From Ditylenchus dipsaci (Eukaryota; Nematoda; Chromadorea; Rhabditida; Anguinidae), in contig SADC01000136.1 of assembly GCA_004194705.1 (NCBI GenBank), forward strand, positions 62,001 to 126,000: a stretch of DNA of 64,000 nucleotides, read 5' to 3'. Shown in pieces: positions 54,101 through 60,299 of this stretch; the stretch's first letter is position 1; the number at the start of each line of letters is the position of its first letter. The notes under the pieces are model-generated. The model was not told the DNA's origin. It did no database searches and saw only the letters and a program-made list of their open reading frames with translations. The translations under genes were made by a program, and so were the position numbers.

Positions 54101-57100
54101 TCTATTATCTGAAAAATACGATATTTATGTGTGATTTATATTGTGTGGAGTGCAATATCCGAAACTTTTTCTGAAAAAATTAAGCATATAGTCAACCCTG
54201 GATTTAACGTCACCCCTTCAAGTTCATTCCTGCCTATGGTCCGACACATAGTCCGGAATATCGCAAGGATTCCGATTTTGCCGTTCATTCATATAAATGG
54301 CAACAGTTTAGCCGAAAAGACCTGCGGCTTTCTCCATAGTGGTCACTTAATTTCCAAAAAAGGTGATCACTATGAAGAGAGCCGCAGGTCTTTTCGGCAA
54401 AACTGTTGCCATTTACATGAATGAACGGCAAAATCGGAATCCTTGCGATATTTCGCACTAGACCAGTCAAATACAACTAGCAAAAGCTTTCGAAAATAGA
54501 GGTGAAAAAAGTGTCAGACCATAGGCGGGAACGAACTGGAAGGGTGATCAATATGGAGAGAGTTAACTGTATTTTTTATGCAGCAGAAAACAAAATTGGT
54601 GCTATCTCATGGTACTCCCACCCCTCCGCCCACTTTCTGTGGATTCTTGAGCACAAATGTTTCCTCCGGTGTGGATCCGAATTTTTTCCTGGTCCCTCAA
54701 TGCGTTTAAAGCCCGTAAAAAAGTCGCGAAATATAAAAAAGTCGGCCGAAAGGGACATCTGGCCTTGGTCCCGCTCGTGAATCAAAAATTTTTTGGTAAA
54801 AATATTTTATTCGCGTTTTTAGGAGTTTTATTGTTCTGGATTGTGCTTAGAAAAAAATTGACGATTTGAAAAATCTAATTAACTGTCTGACAACCAGAGT
54901 GGTATCCTCAGCCGGCTGAGTTTGAACTCAGCCATCAGCCGGCTGGGGCTGATGGCTGAGATTAAAAATTTGGGCCTGGCTGACGGCTCAGAAAAATTTT
55001 TAGACCTCAGCCGGCTGAGGCTGATGGCTGAGGTAAAATGTTGAGCTGGTTGACGGCTGAGGCTAATCAAAATTTCCCAACTCAGCCGACTGAGGTAATC
55101 GTTGAGTATACTACCGTGGTGAAAACCCTACTGTAATGAAACCTCAAGGTTCTTCAATGCAATTTTTTGCAAAAGAATGATTTTTGGCGAAAATGATGAG
55201 AACATGGTATGGAAACATAAAAAATATATTTTCTCGTTATCAGAAAAAAATGAAAGTGCTTGACCCCTCATGTGGTTTGACTAAATCTGTGACAAAAAAG
55301 TCAATTGGGCCAAACCAATGAACTGTGACCAACCTCAGTCAACACTTTAGCAGCTAGATGAGCCAGCTCCAAACTGTCAGCCGTGTTCTCAGGTGGAGGT
55401 AGGAAAAGCAGCAGCTGGTTGAGGAACAATGGCAGGAGTAGTTGGCGTGAGTTGAGACAAGCGAATATTTCGGTTTGGACTATTTCCTGGAGAAAGACCA
55501 GCTTCTGACGAGGCACAATTTGAGCGGAGAAGTGGATGACCAGCTGGGAGATGTAGCCGGCCAGATGGATGGCTGGATAGAGGTGGTAGTGGAGAAGGGA
55601 GGGCAGGATGGACGGCAGGTACTTCAGGGCTGCGTTCTGACAGGTCATCCTGCGGTTTTCTGTTTGCATCAACTGGCTGAGGGCATTCAGCAGTTGGTCC
55701 AGGGGTGACACCAGTCCTGAACTCTGCAATTTGGGACTATTGAACAGATGAAAATAATGAATTGGTTGTCCCAACAATACATTCTAAGGCTTTTGCTAAT
55801 TTATTTTGATCAGTCTTAAGATTTCTATTCGACCGGCAGTTTCAAACCGAAAAAATATTTTACTGCCGAGGTCGATTGGATCCGGCACCGGGCGGGTGCC
55901 AATTTTTAAAAAATTTACAAACCTTTTGAGGAACCACGGGTCTAACGTGAAAATCTGTGGTCATATACAGAAACCACCGGCAAAATCAGAAGCTTTCCAA
56001 GTTTGCAGACTAGATTACCAAAACCAAACAACAAGGGAGGAAACGGGGCCCGACCAGCCATACCAAAATAATGAGAGGTGTCCGGTCTGGGTCTCCCGGA
56101 ACGTTTTGCTTTCGCTCCTCCTTTCTTTTTTCATCCCCTTTATCTAGGAGTTTTGGGACACAACTAATTTCGATTCTGTCAATATTTCAAAAAATTAGGT
56201 GTTTTGCTAATAAGACGTGTCCTACCGTATTCCATGTAATTTCTCTCATCTGACTAAAAATTGTATTTTTGCCATTTTTTTGAAGACTCCTCTTAGGTGA
56301 TTTACCAGTCAATTTTTAGCGCATCTCACTGGGTACGAAATAAGGGGCAAGTTGCATTAGAGCAGTTTTCAAAAAATGGGTCAAAAACACAATGCCAAGG
56401 GCACGATTTTGAATGGGCAGTTTTTGCAGTTAAAATACTATATTTGTCGCGAATCTTTTCTTGCTGTAAAACGATTTTTCACGTTAAAAAAAGGTGGTAT
56501 TTGATTTTTCCCCCTAATTACTGAAAAATGCCCCTGATTGGAATCGCCCCCAATCACTGAAAATTGCCCCCTAATTTTTTTCTCGTCGTTTTTAGTCAAA
56601 AATTTTGCGGGAATTCAAATTTTCTAGTCCGAAAGTAACTTGGATTGGTCAGAATCCCACCCCAGAATGGCAAGAAGCCCCTGAAAGTTAGTTTTTTGCG
56701 GGTTTACTAAAAAGGGAGTGAACTTTTTGCGAAAATTCGATTGAGCGAATCGAAATTCCGGTCCGATAGGCGTGATCGCTCAGAATTCCAGGTTTATGGT
56801 GGTTTTGAGTGGTTCCGGATGTAATTCGGAGTAATTCAGCCGATTGGACCGGAATTTCGATCCACTCAATCGAATTTTTGCAAAAAGTTTACTCTTTCCC
56901 TTTTTAGTAAACCCCCGAAAAACCAACTTTCAGGGGCTTCTGGCCATTCCGGCGTGGGATTCTGACCAATCCAAGTTGGTTTTTCTCACTAGAAAATTAT
57001 TGCGGCAAAAAAGTATTTTAACTGCAAGAAAAGGTGCAAACAATAATTCATTCTAAAATTTTTGACAAAATCAGGGTGGTCCCCAATTTGGCAAATTGCT

Positions 57101-60100
57101 GTAATATTCAAGGTTCAGGGTCTTTTTACTCACTTTATCATCATCTCCACCCAATTCGCCACTGTCCAAATTTCTCTTGCAATTAACAGCATTTACAGCA
57201 TCCTCGCAGTTCTTAGACACTATAGCCATTCTGACCAGCAAACCAGCGATTTAAGCACAGGCAATAAGTTGTAGTTGTCCCTGGAGTCACCCCTCATGGC
57301 TCCTGTCCCCTCTTTTTCACAAACCAGATGAGGTTGGGCAGCAGCCAGGTGTGTGCTTGAGGGCAATGTAGTTTGTGCACATACTCCTCCAACACTTGTT
57401 TGTGTCTGCACTGTTTGGGCTCCTCGCACAACCTTATCAGGTACACAATAGCTTCAAACACTTCTTTCTGGTGTTTAGGCAAGTGGCTGGCTATTTGAAA
57501 TAGGGCATCCAAAAGGTTGGGCAATAGCTTTAAAATCTCTCCTTGGCAATTTAATTCGTTGTTGTCGGATTCTAAAATGAATTTTGTAGGCTGTTATCAG
57601 GGTGGCCATCTCCATTTTTCGAAAATAAGGCCAATGCTCTAAGTAGGGTGAAATACGAACAAGCTGAAAGGAAATTTTTGAAATTTTCAGAACTAAAACT
57701 TTAATCTCAAATCCCAAAGTTTTAAAAACGTTATAAAAGCCCTATTTTCAAATTCCAAAACACACAACATGCAAAGCTTAAAGGGGGGGGGAAGCCATTT
57801 AGGGTTGAAAAAGTGGCTTCCATGGCGCAGTGCGTAAGTGCTCGCGTTTTTTGGCCCAAAATGGTGTTTTTTGGTGTGGCAGGTTCAAACCACGTAGGGC
57901 ACACTATTTTTTTTGGCTTTTTTGGGCAGTTTAGAGGTAATTTGGGTCGTTGATCCCGATTCTGGCGTCAAAAAAGTCTAATTACCTCTAAACTGCCCAA
58001 AAAAGCCAAAAAAAATTGTGTGTCACTACGTGGGTTTGAACCTGCCACACCAAAAAAACACCATTTTGGGCCAAAAAACGCGAGCGCTCACGCACTGCGC
58101 CTTGGAAGCCACTTTTTCAAACCTAAATGGCTTTTCTCCCCCTTTAACTATAGGGTTGGTCAATGATATTAATTATTAATACCAGCAATTAATTAATAAA
58201 AAACCGGATGTGGAAAGTCGGTATTTTAAGATTGGTTAATAATGTTTTTTTTTGAAGGGGGACTTTAAAAGTGAAAAAATGGTGCTTTGACGTTAGGTAC
58301 CTTTTTCCCCATTTTGGCCTAAATCTCTTTTTTATAAAAGTTCATGAAAAAGCACCCAAAAACTAGTCACAGTCCCAGATTACCTCTGAAAAAGGGTAAA
58401 CCATCGATTGGATACAAAAAGTGATTGGATACATCGATTGGATACACCATCGATTGGATACATCGATTGGATACACCATCGATTGGATACATCGATTGGA
58501 TACACCATCGATTGGATACATCGATTGGATACGCCATCGATTGGATACACCATCGATTGGATACATCGATTGGATACACTTTACACTTTTTTTCTTTGAA
58601 CATCGATATTTACTATAAATATAAAAATTTAGCAATCTGATAGATGCTAATATAGAACTCGTGCGCCTAATCGTTAACGAACTCAGCGACTATTCAAGCG
58701 AAGAAGAAAATGACGTATAACCATGATAGTTTGAAAGCTTACTGGTGCTGCACCAAGAAAAAGCTATGTGGGTCATAAAAGGGTCAGCCATTATCCCGCA
58801 CCATGTAGCCCCAAGGGTCAGCCCTTATCCGGACCATGTACCCCCAAAGGGGCTTCCTATTGAATTAGGTTGCCTGCCGAAGGCAGGCAGGTTGAAAATC
58901 TAGAAAAGTCAAAATTTTCGATGGAAAGTGGTCGGAACAACGTCTTTATCGGTTTCAGCGTGTAAGTAGTCAAAAAGCCACGGAGGGGTCAAACAGACCA
59001 GGCGGTCAATTGTCCAGGCGGTCAATTGTCGCGGACCCCTCAGTATATGTTTTCGGAGCAGTTCTTGGACCAATGCGTTTTGAGTGAACAAGTTCCATGT
59101 TAGCCAAGATTATCTAAAACGCAGAGAATAGAATTGTAAAATGCACCATATAATACTGTTATGCTGAAAACAAAGCTCACAAAATGAACAACATAAAATG
59201 ACAAAACTATTTGTTGCAAGTTAGGTTGTTTTGAGTTAAAAATGGCACGAATTTGAAAAAAGTGTATCCAATCGATGTATCCAATCGATGGCGTATCCAA
59301 TCGATGTATCCAATCGATGGTGTATCCAATCGATGTATCCAATCGACGGTGTATCCAATCGATGTATCCAATCACTTTTTGTATCCAATCGATGAGCAGT
59401 CCTGAAAAAGTGCGCCAGGCATTCATTAGTCCGTCCTAACATACGCTGGCCTACCCTAAGCCTAAAGCCCAAGTAGTTAGAACACAGGTAGTTCCAAAAT
59501 GGGAAAAAGGTACCTAACGTCGATACCCCGAAAAAACTTCAAAAATTTTACAAAAATTCAAAAATTTCAACTTTTTTGTACGATATGTATGCGCATACCC
59601 GCGTATTCGCGCATACTATTCGCATACTATCATGTACTATCCGCATAGTACATGATAGTTTGCGAATAGTATGCGCGAATAGTGTATCGTACGAAAAAAA
59701 ATCACTTTTTTCATTTTTATGCCTTGGTCCGCCCTCTTAACCATTCGGTAACAAAGTACCGAAAAATACCGGTCACCGGCATTAATACCGGGAAAACAAA
59801 ATACCGGTATTTTGCCCAACCCTACTTAACTGTCAAAAAAAAATAAAAAAAAGCAGGAGGCCTAAAATCAAAACACCGCCAAATAACTACGCATCAAAAA
59901 AATTCAAACCTGAGTTAGGATAGCCGATGAGCTCTCGAATCCTGTCTTTCAACACCTAAAAACTGTTTTGTATATCAACTGTGTATGTTAACTGTAGGTA
60001 TTAACTATTTCATATTCTCTCCACCTCAATATCTGCAGCAACTTAATGTTGGTGGTGTGAACTGTGGAACAGACTATGGTCTGGTACTGCACACTGTTCT

Positions 60101-60293
60101 TTTCGTTGACTATGTAGGGGGTTGAATTGGAAAGTAGGCTGGAAGACAGTGTATCATTGCGGAGTGGAGAAGCTCGCTGGAGGGTGTGATGACTACTGGA
60201 TAATGACCTCTGCTGTGGATTAGTAGACAGACGTTTTGAAGAGGGCAGTTGGAGGTAGGAAATATTTCGGTCATCAAATTTTCCTGACTCTAA
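12494..60293 (-). CDS. DOCK-family guanine nucleotide exchange factor (CED-5/DOCK1-like), 3' part, 16 exons
   Basis: Known role of the family: atypical GEFs that activate Rac/Cdc42 through the DHR-2 domain and work with ELMO in cell migration and corpse engulfment. Exons, in transcript order (minus strand): 60293-60006, 59955-59910, 57571-57134, 55723-55334, 54108-53721, 49027-48709, 47295-46960, 45993-45789, 45736-45557, 28049-27854, 27795-27622, 27311-27171, 26490-26336, 26275-26138, 15137-14830, 13073-12494. Splice phases agree at every junction, and the order matches DOCK1 from the end of DHR-1 to the C-terminus: about 1,430 codons of a protein expected to be about 1,900-2,000 residues. 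The N-terminal SH3 and most of DHR-1 are not in the window. Seven one-base frame breaks occur, all on homopolymers (see findings). Introns of 17.5, 11.0 and 4.7 kb host other genes. The family assignment is secure; the DOCK-A/B subfamily is inferred. Confidence 0.9.
13330..14580. repeat. Three foldback elements in the last DOCK intron
   Basis: 13330-13795: arms with AGCTACAAGACGGGGTGAAA and its inverse; a third partial copy is at 49285-49400. 13930-14340: arms with repeated AATTCAACGGTAAATT units. 14457-14582: a smaller pair (GATTTTCGGCCGCAAAAAAA). Confidence 0.65.
15829..18627 (+). CDS. Catalytically dead cholinesterase-like, type II membrane protein
   Basis: Twelve exons: 15829-16099, 16160-16473, 16519-16671, 16729-16875, 16921-17077, 17123-17323, 17370-17476, 17525-17635, 17687-17816, 17869-18089, 18141-18285, 18335-18627. 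All phases agree, giving 749 residues with no frame break. Residues 1-66 are a Ser/Thr-rich cytoplasmic part, 67-90 a transmembrane anchor ([16 protein letters not shown]...), 91-180 a Ser/Thr-rich stalk, then an alpha/beta-hydrolase domain: [73 protein letters not shown]. The nucleophile elbow reads GGQGSGA instead of GESAG, so Gly398 replaces Ser. The usual His motif is replaced by [12 protein letters not shown], and the acidic-residue region reads MGVSDYAF. It is therefore probably an adhesion or binding protein like neuroligin, gliotactin or glutactin, but with an N-terminal anchor. Nested in a DOCK intron on the opposite strand. Confidence 0.88.
18716..18721 (+). promoter_or_regulatory. 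Poly(A) signal of the cholinesterase-like gene
   Basis: AATAAA 89 bp after the stop codon; another AATAAA lies near 18683. Confidence 0.55.
19196..20968. mobile_element. Nested foldback elements with GGGATCCCGACGGGATCCCG ends and GCGCAATTTG cores
   Basis: The outer inverted ends start TAGAGACAGAAACGGGAC (19200) and end CTGTCTCTACCG (20968), both with GGGATCCCG motifs. Inside are two inverted pairs of GGCGCAATTTGCAGT-type repeats: 19587-19690 with 19831-19982 (bounded by GGGCAGCCGACGATTGCGCC), and 20008-20095 with 20397-20502 (bounded by GAGAGACAGCGCC). Adjacent ORFs in all frames are repeat artefacts. Confidence 0.65.
21030..21865. mobile_element. Inverted-repeat element with GGCCGGCCGTCC ends
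   Basis: GGACGGCCGGCC-rich ends at 21035-21180 and 21712-21850 face each other. The roughly 530 bp between them have no supported gene. Related GGACGGCCGG sequences occur near 38230-38280. Confidence 0.5.
22447..25500 (+). CDS. Unknown single-pass type I membrane protein with a basic cytoplasmic tail
   Basis: Exons 22447-22583, 22638-22769, 22826-22902, 24259-24482, 24542-24663, 24714-24893, 24942-25005, then 25058 to about 25500. The start ATG directly follows TTTCAG and begins a signal peptide ([19 protein letters not shown]). A mixed ectodomain of about 170 residues has scattered Cys ([38 protein letters not shown]). The TM segment [20 protein letters not shown] ends [11 protein letters not shown], then a Lys-rich tail of more than 200 residues ([31 protein letters not shown]). 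Phases agree if exon 7 ends at TCA|GTTTTT. The 3' end is uncertain: the frame stays open to 25666, but an AATAAA near 25613 and a possible donor near 25495 suggest an earlier end. Family not recognised. Nested in a DOCK intron. Confidence 0.65.
23429..24168. mobile_element. Inverted-repeat element in an intron of the 22-25 kb gene
   Basis: The ends GGCCTGTTCACATACTGAGA / TCTCAGTATGTGAACAGGCC enclose CACTCTCACTCTCGGGTGTT-type repeats on both sides, and a further inverted repeat at 23580-23750 (AATGAGTGG and GTCCGTTTCGAAAA arms). Confidence 0.7.
26138..28049 (-). CDS. DOCK exons J-N: DHR-2 catalytic core
   Basis: Exon J (28049-27854): [20 protein letters not shown] and [13 protein letters not shown]. 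Exon K (27795-27622): [14 protein letters not shown] and NAAGKYIQ. Exon L (27311-27171): [15 protein letters not shown] and [15 protein letters not shown]. Exon M (26490-26336): [20 protein letters not shown]. Exon N (26275-26138): the stretch [14 protein letters not shown] through [12 protein letters not shown]. These follow DOCK1 in order (FDKGKMWEEA, DYFAVGYYGQGF, KVFIYRG, GQYIQ, VQRFEYSRP, MWIERT...[38 protein letters not shown]). DHR-2 loads GTP on Rac/Cdc42. One-base frame breaks are present in J, K and M. Confidence 0.9.
28343..29190. repeat. Long foldback, about 250-bp arms
   Basis: Arms contain TTCGAACCACAGGGGGGTAT and AAATTGGCGCCTTTTGAATT and their inverses. The central part (about 28660-28930) has TGTCTAAGGTAAGTGTGTGC and a CCCCTTCGGGGGC hairpin and recurs at 47560-47815 and partly at 45243-45430. 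Confidence 0.7.
29770..30098. repeat. Foldback element
   Basis: Ends ATTTATCCTGTTAGCGCC and GGCGCCTAACAGGTTATGGC...AACAGGACAAAT face each other. No coding capacity between them. Confidence 0.5.
30766..32660 (+). mobile_element. MULE (Mutator-like) DNA transposon with repeat-bearing inverted ends
   Basis: The ends are inverted and made of repeated CCCCGAAAAGTACGTTT-type units: left about 30775-30856, right about 32517-32650, with the same order of sub-variants. Between them lies a MULE transposase gene with introns. The element sits within another foldback pair (units like TTTTTCCGACTAAAACAC at 30150-30200 and 32685-32812), and the whole is inside the largest DOCK intron. Confidence 0.8.
31020..32338 (+). 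pseudogene. MULE transposase (DDE family), multi-exon, one frame break
   Basis: Reading order: an acidic N-terminal exon ([20 protein letters not shown], about 31035-31165); [19 protein letters not shown] and [16 protein letters not shown] (about 31480-31600); [20 protein letters not shown] and [14 protein letters not shown] (31613-31764), the MULE catalytic-domain motif with [25 protein letters not shown] (about 31840-31930); and the C-terminal [34 protein letters not shown] to TGA 32338. The frame breaks at TTT 31607-31609; one added T would join [11 protein letters not shown] correctly. No FLYWCH finger was found. It is either recently inactive or affected by sequence error. Confidence 0.7.
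33238..33419. mobile_element. Pogo/Tigger-like MITE (182 bp)
   Basis: Perfect ends TACAGTCAAACCTCGATAT... and its complement ...ATATCGAGGTTTGACTGTA, with internal repeats of CGATATAACGACACC. CAGT-type ends inside TA are characteristic of pogo-like elements. Confidence 0.7.
33470..33880 (+). pseudogene. Second MULE transposase remnant
   Basis: Short stretches in changing frames: [20 protein letters not shown] (about 33655-33700) and YERTLQ then [17 protein letters not shown] (about 33795-33865). The latter pair corresponds to the NVYERTLNG...RTNNYAEAA end of MULE transposases. It belongs to the element with CTTCGCCCCATCTCG repeat ends (about 32899-38182). Confidence 0.55.
33927..36951 (-). 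mobile_element. hAT DNA transposon, complete, 3,025 bp, 8-bp target duplication
   Basis: The ends TAGGGTTGTC / GACAACCCTA are flanked by identical 8-bp duplications TTCTTGAT at 33919-33926 and 36952-36959, the signature of hAT insertion. Subterminal arrays of TTCGAACCGAACGTTCGATT-type units face each other (left 33940-34230, right about 36670-36940). The interior codes, on the minus strand, for fragments of a hAT transposase in several frames. Confidence 0.88.
34331..36560 (-). pseudogene. hAT transposase, fragmented
   Basis: Minus-strand pieces: a BED-type zinc finger region near 36560-36430 ([27 protein letters not shown]), middle pieces with [14 protein letters not shown] near 35450-35400 and [20 protein letters not shown] near 35330-35270, and the C-terminal dimerisation region near 34640-34440 ([34 protein letters not shown]). 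Frame changes between the pieces indicate either decay or unresolved introns. Confidence 0.7.
37606..38157. mobile_element. MULE-like element with GCATTTGGGCACCC repeat ends, nested
   Basis: The ends are GTTACCACGCATTTGGGC... and ...GCCCAAATGCGTAGTAAC, with arrays at 37612-37688 and 38040-38152. It is inserted in the right end of the 32899-38182 element, duplicating a GGGGTACC-like 8-9 bp target on both sides. Its core block 37830-37945 recurs at 58814-58929 in an element with different ends. Confidence 0.65.
38400..38405 (-). promoter_or_regulatory. Poly(A) signal of the H2B gene
   Basis: AATAAA on the minus strand about 100 bp past the H2B stop codon. It implies a polyadenylated message rather than the stem-loop type. 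Confidence 0.5.
38504..38991 (-). CDS. Histone H2B variant, intron-containing
   Basis: Core nucleosome histone. Exons 38991-38758 and 38707-38504, 145 residues. A basic N-terminal tail ([20 protein letters not shown]) leads into [38 protein letters not shown] | [14 protein letters not shown] and [20 protein letters not shown]. Between RLA and VQTAV there are 18 residues where standard H2B has 12, so the loop before helix 3 carries about six extra residues ([18 protein letters not shown]). An intron (38708-38757; donor GTTCGT, acceptor TTGTAG) splits the histone fold, and a poly(A) signal AATAAA (minus strand) lies at 38400-38405. No histone 3' stem-loop was seen. This suggests a replication-independent variant. 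Same strand as DOCK and inside its largest intron. Confidence 0.92.
39421..41480. mobile_element. MULE-like element with CTCATTTGCGCAAAA repeat ends
   Basis: Left end ATTACTACTCATTTGCGCAAA with about 12 units of 15 bp (39428-39606). The right end is the inverse, with only one or two units (41443-41475, ending ATGAGTAGTAACG). TGTCATAT is found on both outer sides, an 8-bp target duplication. The interior includes a second inverted repeat family (next entry). The core 41050-41445 shares long stretches with 62430-62800. Confidence 0.65.
40174..41042. repeat. Foldback element with CCACTCGCCAGAACCAAAGGGGT repeats
   Basis: 23-24 bp units: four to five copies at 40178-40290, seven at about 40420-40580, and about five in inverse orientation at 40930-41042. 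The long ORFs across these arrays on both strands are repeat artefacts. Between the arrays, a minus-strand stretch near 40690-40920 could be coding ([35 protein letters not shown]) but is not recognised. Confidence 0.65.
42457..44938 (+). CDS. Unknown helical protein with an F-box-like N-terminus
   Basis: Exons 42457-42615, 42714-42900, 43026-43180, 43657-43827, 43878-43967, 44263-44394, 44885-44938, phases consistent, giving 315 residues. Residues 8-50 ([17 protein letters not shown] then ITSQWNHII) have the spacing of an F-box, which would link a target to an SCF ubiquitin ligase. The rest looks all-helical ([59 protein letters not shown]) and ends [13 protein letters not shown]. No other family recognised. 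The F-box reading is tentative. The last intron holds an inverted-repeat element (about 44450-44850). Nested in a DOCK intron, opposite strand. Confidence 0.65.
45557..45993 (-). CDS. DOCK exons H-I: DHR-2 start, joined across a GC-AG intron
   Basis: Exon H (45993-45789) encodes [35 protein letters not shown] and [13 protein letters not shown], matching DOCK1 LLDYRTIM...MSCTVNVLNFY...IRYLYKLCDLH. Exon I (45736-45557) continues [23 protein letters not shown] and QLKKSIYVE. The 52-nt intron 45788-45737 starts GCAAGT and ends TTGCAG, the standard minor GC-AG form. A one-base frame break in exon I sits on the A6 run (plus 45702-45707). Confidence 0.87.
46070..46490. mobile_element. Foldback MITE, pogo-like end
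   Basis: CGCCTAGAGTCCGACATATT and TTTACAAAAACGAT arms face each other around 46260. The right end reads GAGTAGACTGTATA. It lies in a DOCK intron. Confidence 0.5.
46960..49027 (-). CDS. DOCK exons F-G: helical region
   Basis: Exon F (49027-48709) encodes [46 protein letters not shown] and [14 protein letters not shown], matching DOCK1 GDMRRQIGFEIRDMWYNLG and EMVGPILEMTL. Exon G (47295-46960) continues with [18 protein letters not shown], matching ELRKATIPIFFDMMQCEF. Both are open throughout. The 1.4-kb intron between them (47296-48708) holds a long inverted-repeat element and a tRNA-like foldback. Confidence 0.9.
47350..48060. repeat. Foldback element, second copy of the 28.3-29.2 kb core
   Basis: Arms CGGAGTATACCCCCCCCC...AAACACTCTATATCGACC and the inverse at 47985-48040. 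The core 47560-47815 matches the 28660-28930 core, including the CCCCTTCGGGGGCGCAGGGG hairpin. Confidence 0.65.
48325..48605. repeat. Inverted pair of tRNA-like units
   Basis: The left unit has an A-box-like TGGCGCAGGGCGTAAGCG (48340) and a B-box-like GGTTCGATCCC (48385). The right unit is its inverse (GGGATCGAACC at 48540, CAACTGCGCCA at 48584). Acceptor-stem pairing is only partial, so this is a tRNA-derived repeat rather than a working tRNA. Confidence 0.55.
49100..51980. other. DOCK intron sequence with scattered foldbacks, no gene
   Basis: 49285-49400 is a partial copy of the 13.3-kb foldback. 50274-50516 is an inverted repeat (GATTCACTGGTGG arms). 51527-51702 is an inverted repeat (GGCGTACCCAGGGC / CCTGGGTACGCCC). 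Nothing else supported. Confidence 0.5.
51991..52128. mobile_element. hAT-type MITE (138 bp) with 8-bp duplication
   Basis: The ends TAGGGATGGAGGA / TCCTCCATCCCTA are flanked by GTCTGAAG at 51983-51990 and 52129-52136. The interior is GTCCCGTCCCG-rich, as are related sequences at about 48200-48290. It lies 199 bp upstream of the gene at 52327. Confidence 0.8.
52327..53181 (+). CDS. Five-exon gene for an unknown 207-residue protein
   Basis: Exons 52327-52378, 52429-52613, 52664-52793, 52841-53010, 53095-53181 with agreeing phases. The ATG follows TGTTTAG by one base, as expected for a trans-spliced start. Recognisable stretches: [74 protein letters not shown] and [19 protein letters not shown]. 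No signal peptide or TM segment; alternating hydrophobic residues suggest a mostly beta or mixed fold. I do not recognise the family. AATAAA lies at 53223-53228. Nested in DOCK intron 49028-53720. A hAT MITE sits 199 bp upstream. Confidence 0.65.
53223..53228 (+). promoter_or_regulatory. Poly(A) signal of the five-exon gene
   Basis: AATAAA 42 bp after the stop codon. Confidence 0.5.
53721..54108 (-). CDS. DOCK exon E: helical repeat region
   Basis: Begins after TTTTTCAG with [14 protein letters not shown] and continues to [17 protein letters not shown] and [12 protein letters not shown], matching the DOCK1 region VDFLMETFIMFKNLIG...WVIMNMVQN. One frame break lies at the T3 run (plus 53881-53883). 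It ends with a two-base overhang that exon F completes. Confidence 0.85.
54185..54575. mobile_element. Foldback MITE related to 46070-46490
   Basis: The arms share ATCGCAAGGATTCCGATTTT and CGAAAAGACCTGCGGC with the centre near 54360. The ends TAGTCAACCCTGG / GAGAGTTAACTGTA are pogo-like. Confidence 0.55.
54895..55120. mobile_element. CAGCCGGCTGAG element, second copy
   Basis: GAGTGGTATCCTCAGCC at the left and GTTGAGTATACTACC at the right correspond, inverted, to the ends of the 10012-10435 copy. The interior is shorter. Confidence 0.6.
55334..55723 (-). CDS. DOCK exon D: helical repeat region
   Basis: 130 uninterrupted codons between ATTGCAG and donor GTTGGT. Contains [39 protein letters not shown] and [14 protein letters not shown], matching the DOCK1 motifs AALKYLPTIV, LIEIVHSDLF and CREILLPMM in order. 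Phase 0 on both sides. Confidence 0.9.
55740..57120. repeat. DOCK intron with a 600-bp foldback
   Basis: 56425-57035 is a long inverted repeat (GCAGTTAAAATACT at the left, AGTATTTTAACTGC at the right; AGTAACTTGGATTGGTCAGA arms). 55806-56400 holds no supported gene. Confidence 0.55.
57134..57571 (-). CDS. DOCK exon C: start of the armadillo-like helical region
   Basis: Encodes [17 protein letters not shown] and [17 protein letters not shown], which align with the DOCK1 stretch TLDALFNIM...VFDALVFIIGLIADRKFQ. The donor is GTGAGT at 57133. The frame is broken twice, at the A5 run (plus coordinates 57313-57317) and the A3 run (57250-57252). One base added at each restores a continuous match and makes the exon length agree with the phases of its neighbours. 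Confidence 0.85.
57785..58140. repeat. Inverted pair of tRNA-like units, second locus
   Basis: The left unit contains TGGCGCAGTGCGTAAGTGCT (57823) and GGTTCAAACC (57880); the inverse unit is at 58030-58110. Both arms are flanked by poly(G)/poly(C) GAAGCCATTTAGGTT sequences. Confidence 0.55.
58287..59525. mobile_element. MULE-like element with CATCGATTGGATACAC repeat ends
   Basis: The outer inverted motif GACGTTAGGTACCTTTTTCC is at about 58289 and its complement at about 59495-59515. Arrays of 16-bp (and 28-bp) units: 58401-58578 and, inverted, 59262-59393. The interior has a short acidic reading stretch ([14 protein letters not shown], about 58673-58720), a minus-strand stretch ([20 protein letters not shown], about 58960-59020), neither recognised, and the 116-bp core block at 58814-58929. 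Confidence 0.6.
59580..59695. repeat. Near-perfect palindrome, 115 bp
   Basis: CGATATGTATGCGCATACC... to ...TAGTGTATCGTACG, centred at about 59645 (ATCATGTACTATCCGCATAG). Rich in GCGCATACTATTCGC. Confidence 0.6.
59910..60293 (-). CDS. DOCK exons A-B: end of DHR-1 and linker
   Basis: Exon A (60293-60006) follows ATTTCAG and reads through 96 codons. It carries the DHR-1 tail motif [10 protein letters not shown] (DOCK1 has a similar YLSLP), then a Ser-rich linker, then TIVCST and LLQILRWRE, which match the DOCK1 segment around VCSTKLTQNVDLLGLLKWRS. Exon B (59955-59910, 46 nt) encodes [15 protein letters not shown] and ends in a one-base overhang that the next exon completes. Donors are GTTAAT and GTTTGA; such GTT donors recur in other genes of this window. 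Confidence 0.85.
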
Positions 60294-60299
60294 CTGAAA

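Noticed and set aside
58363..58640. ORFs with [18 protein letters not shown] repeats
   Set aside because: Artefacts of the CATCGATTGGATACAC array; seen in all frames of both strands.
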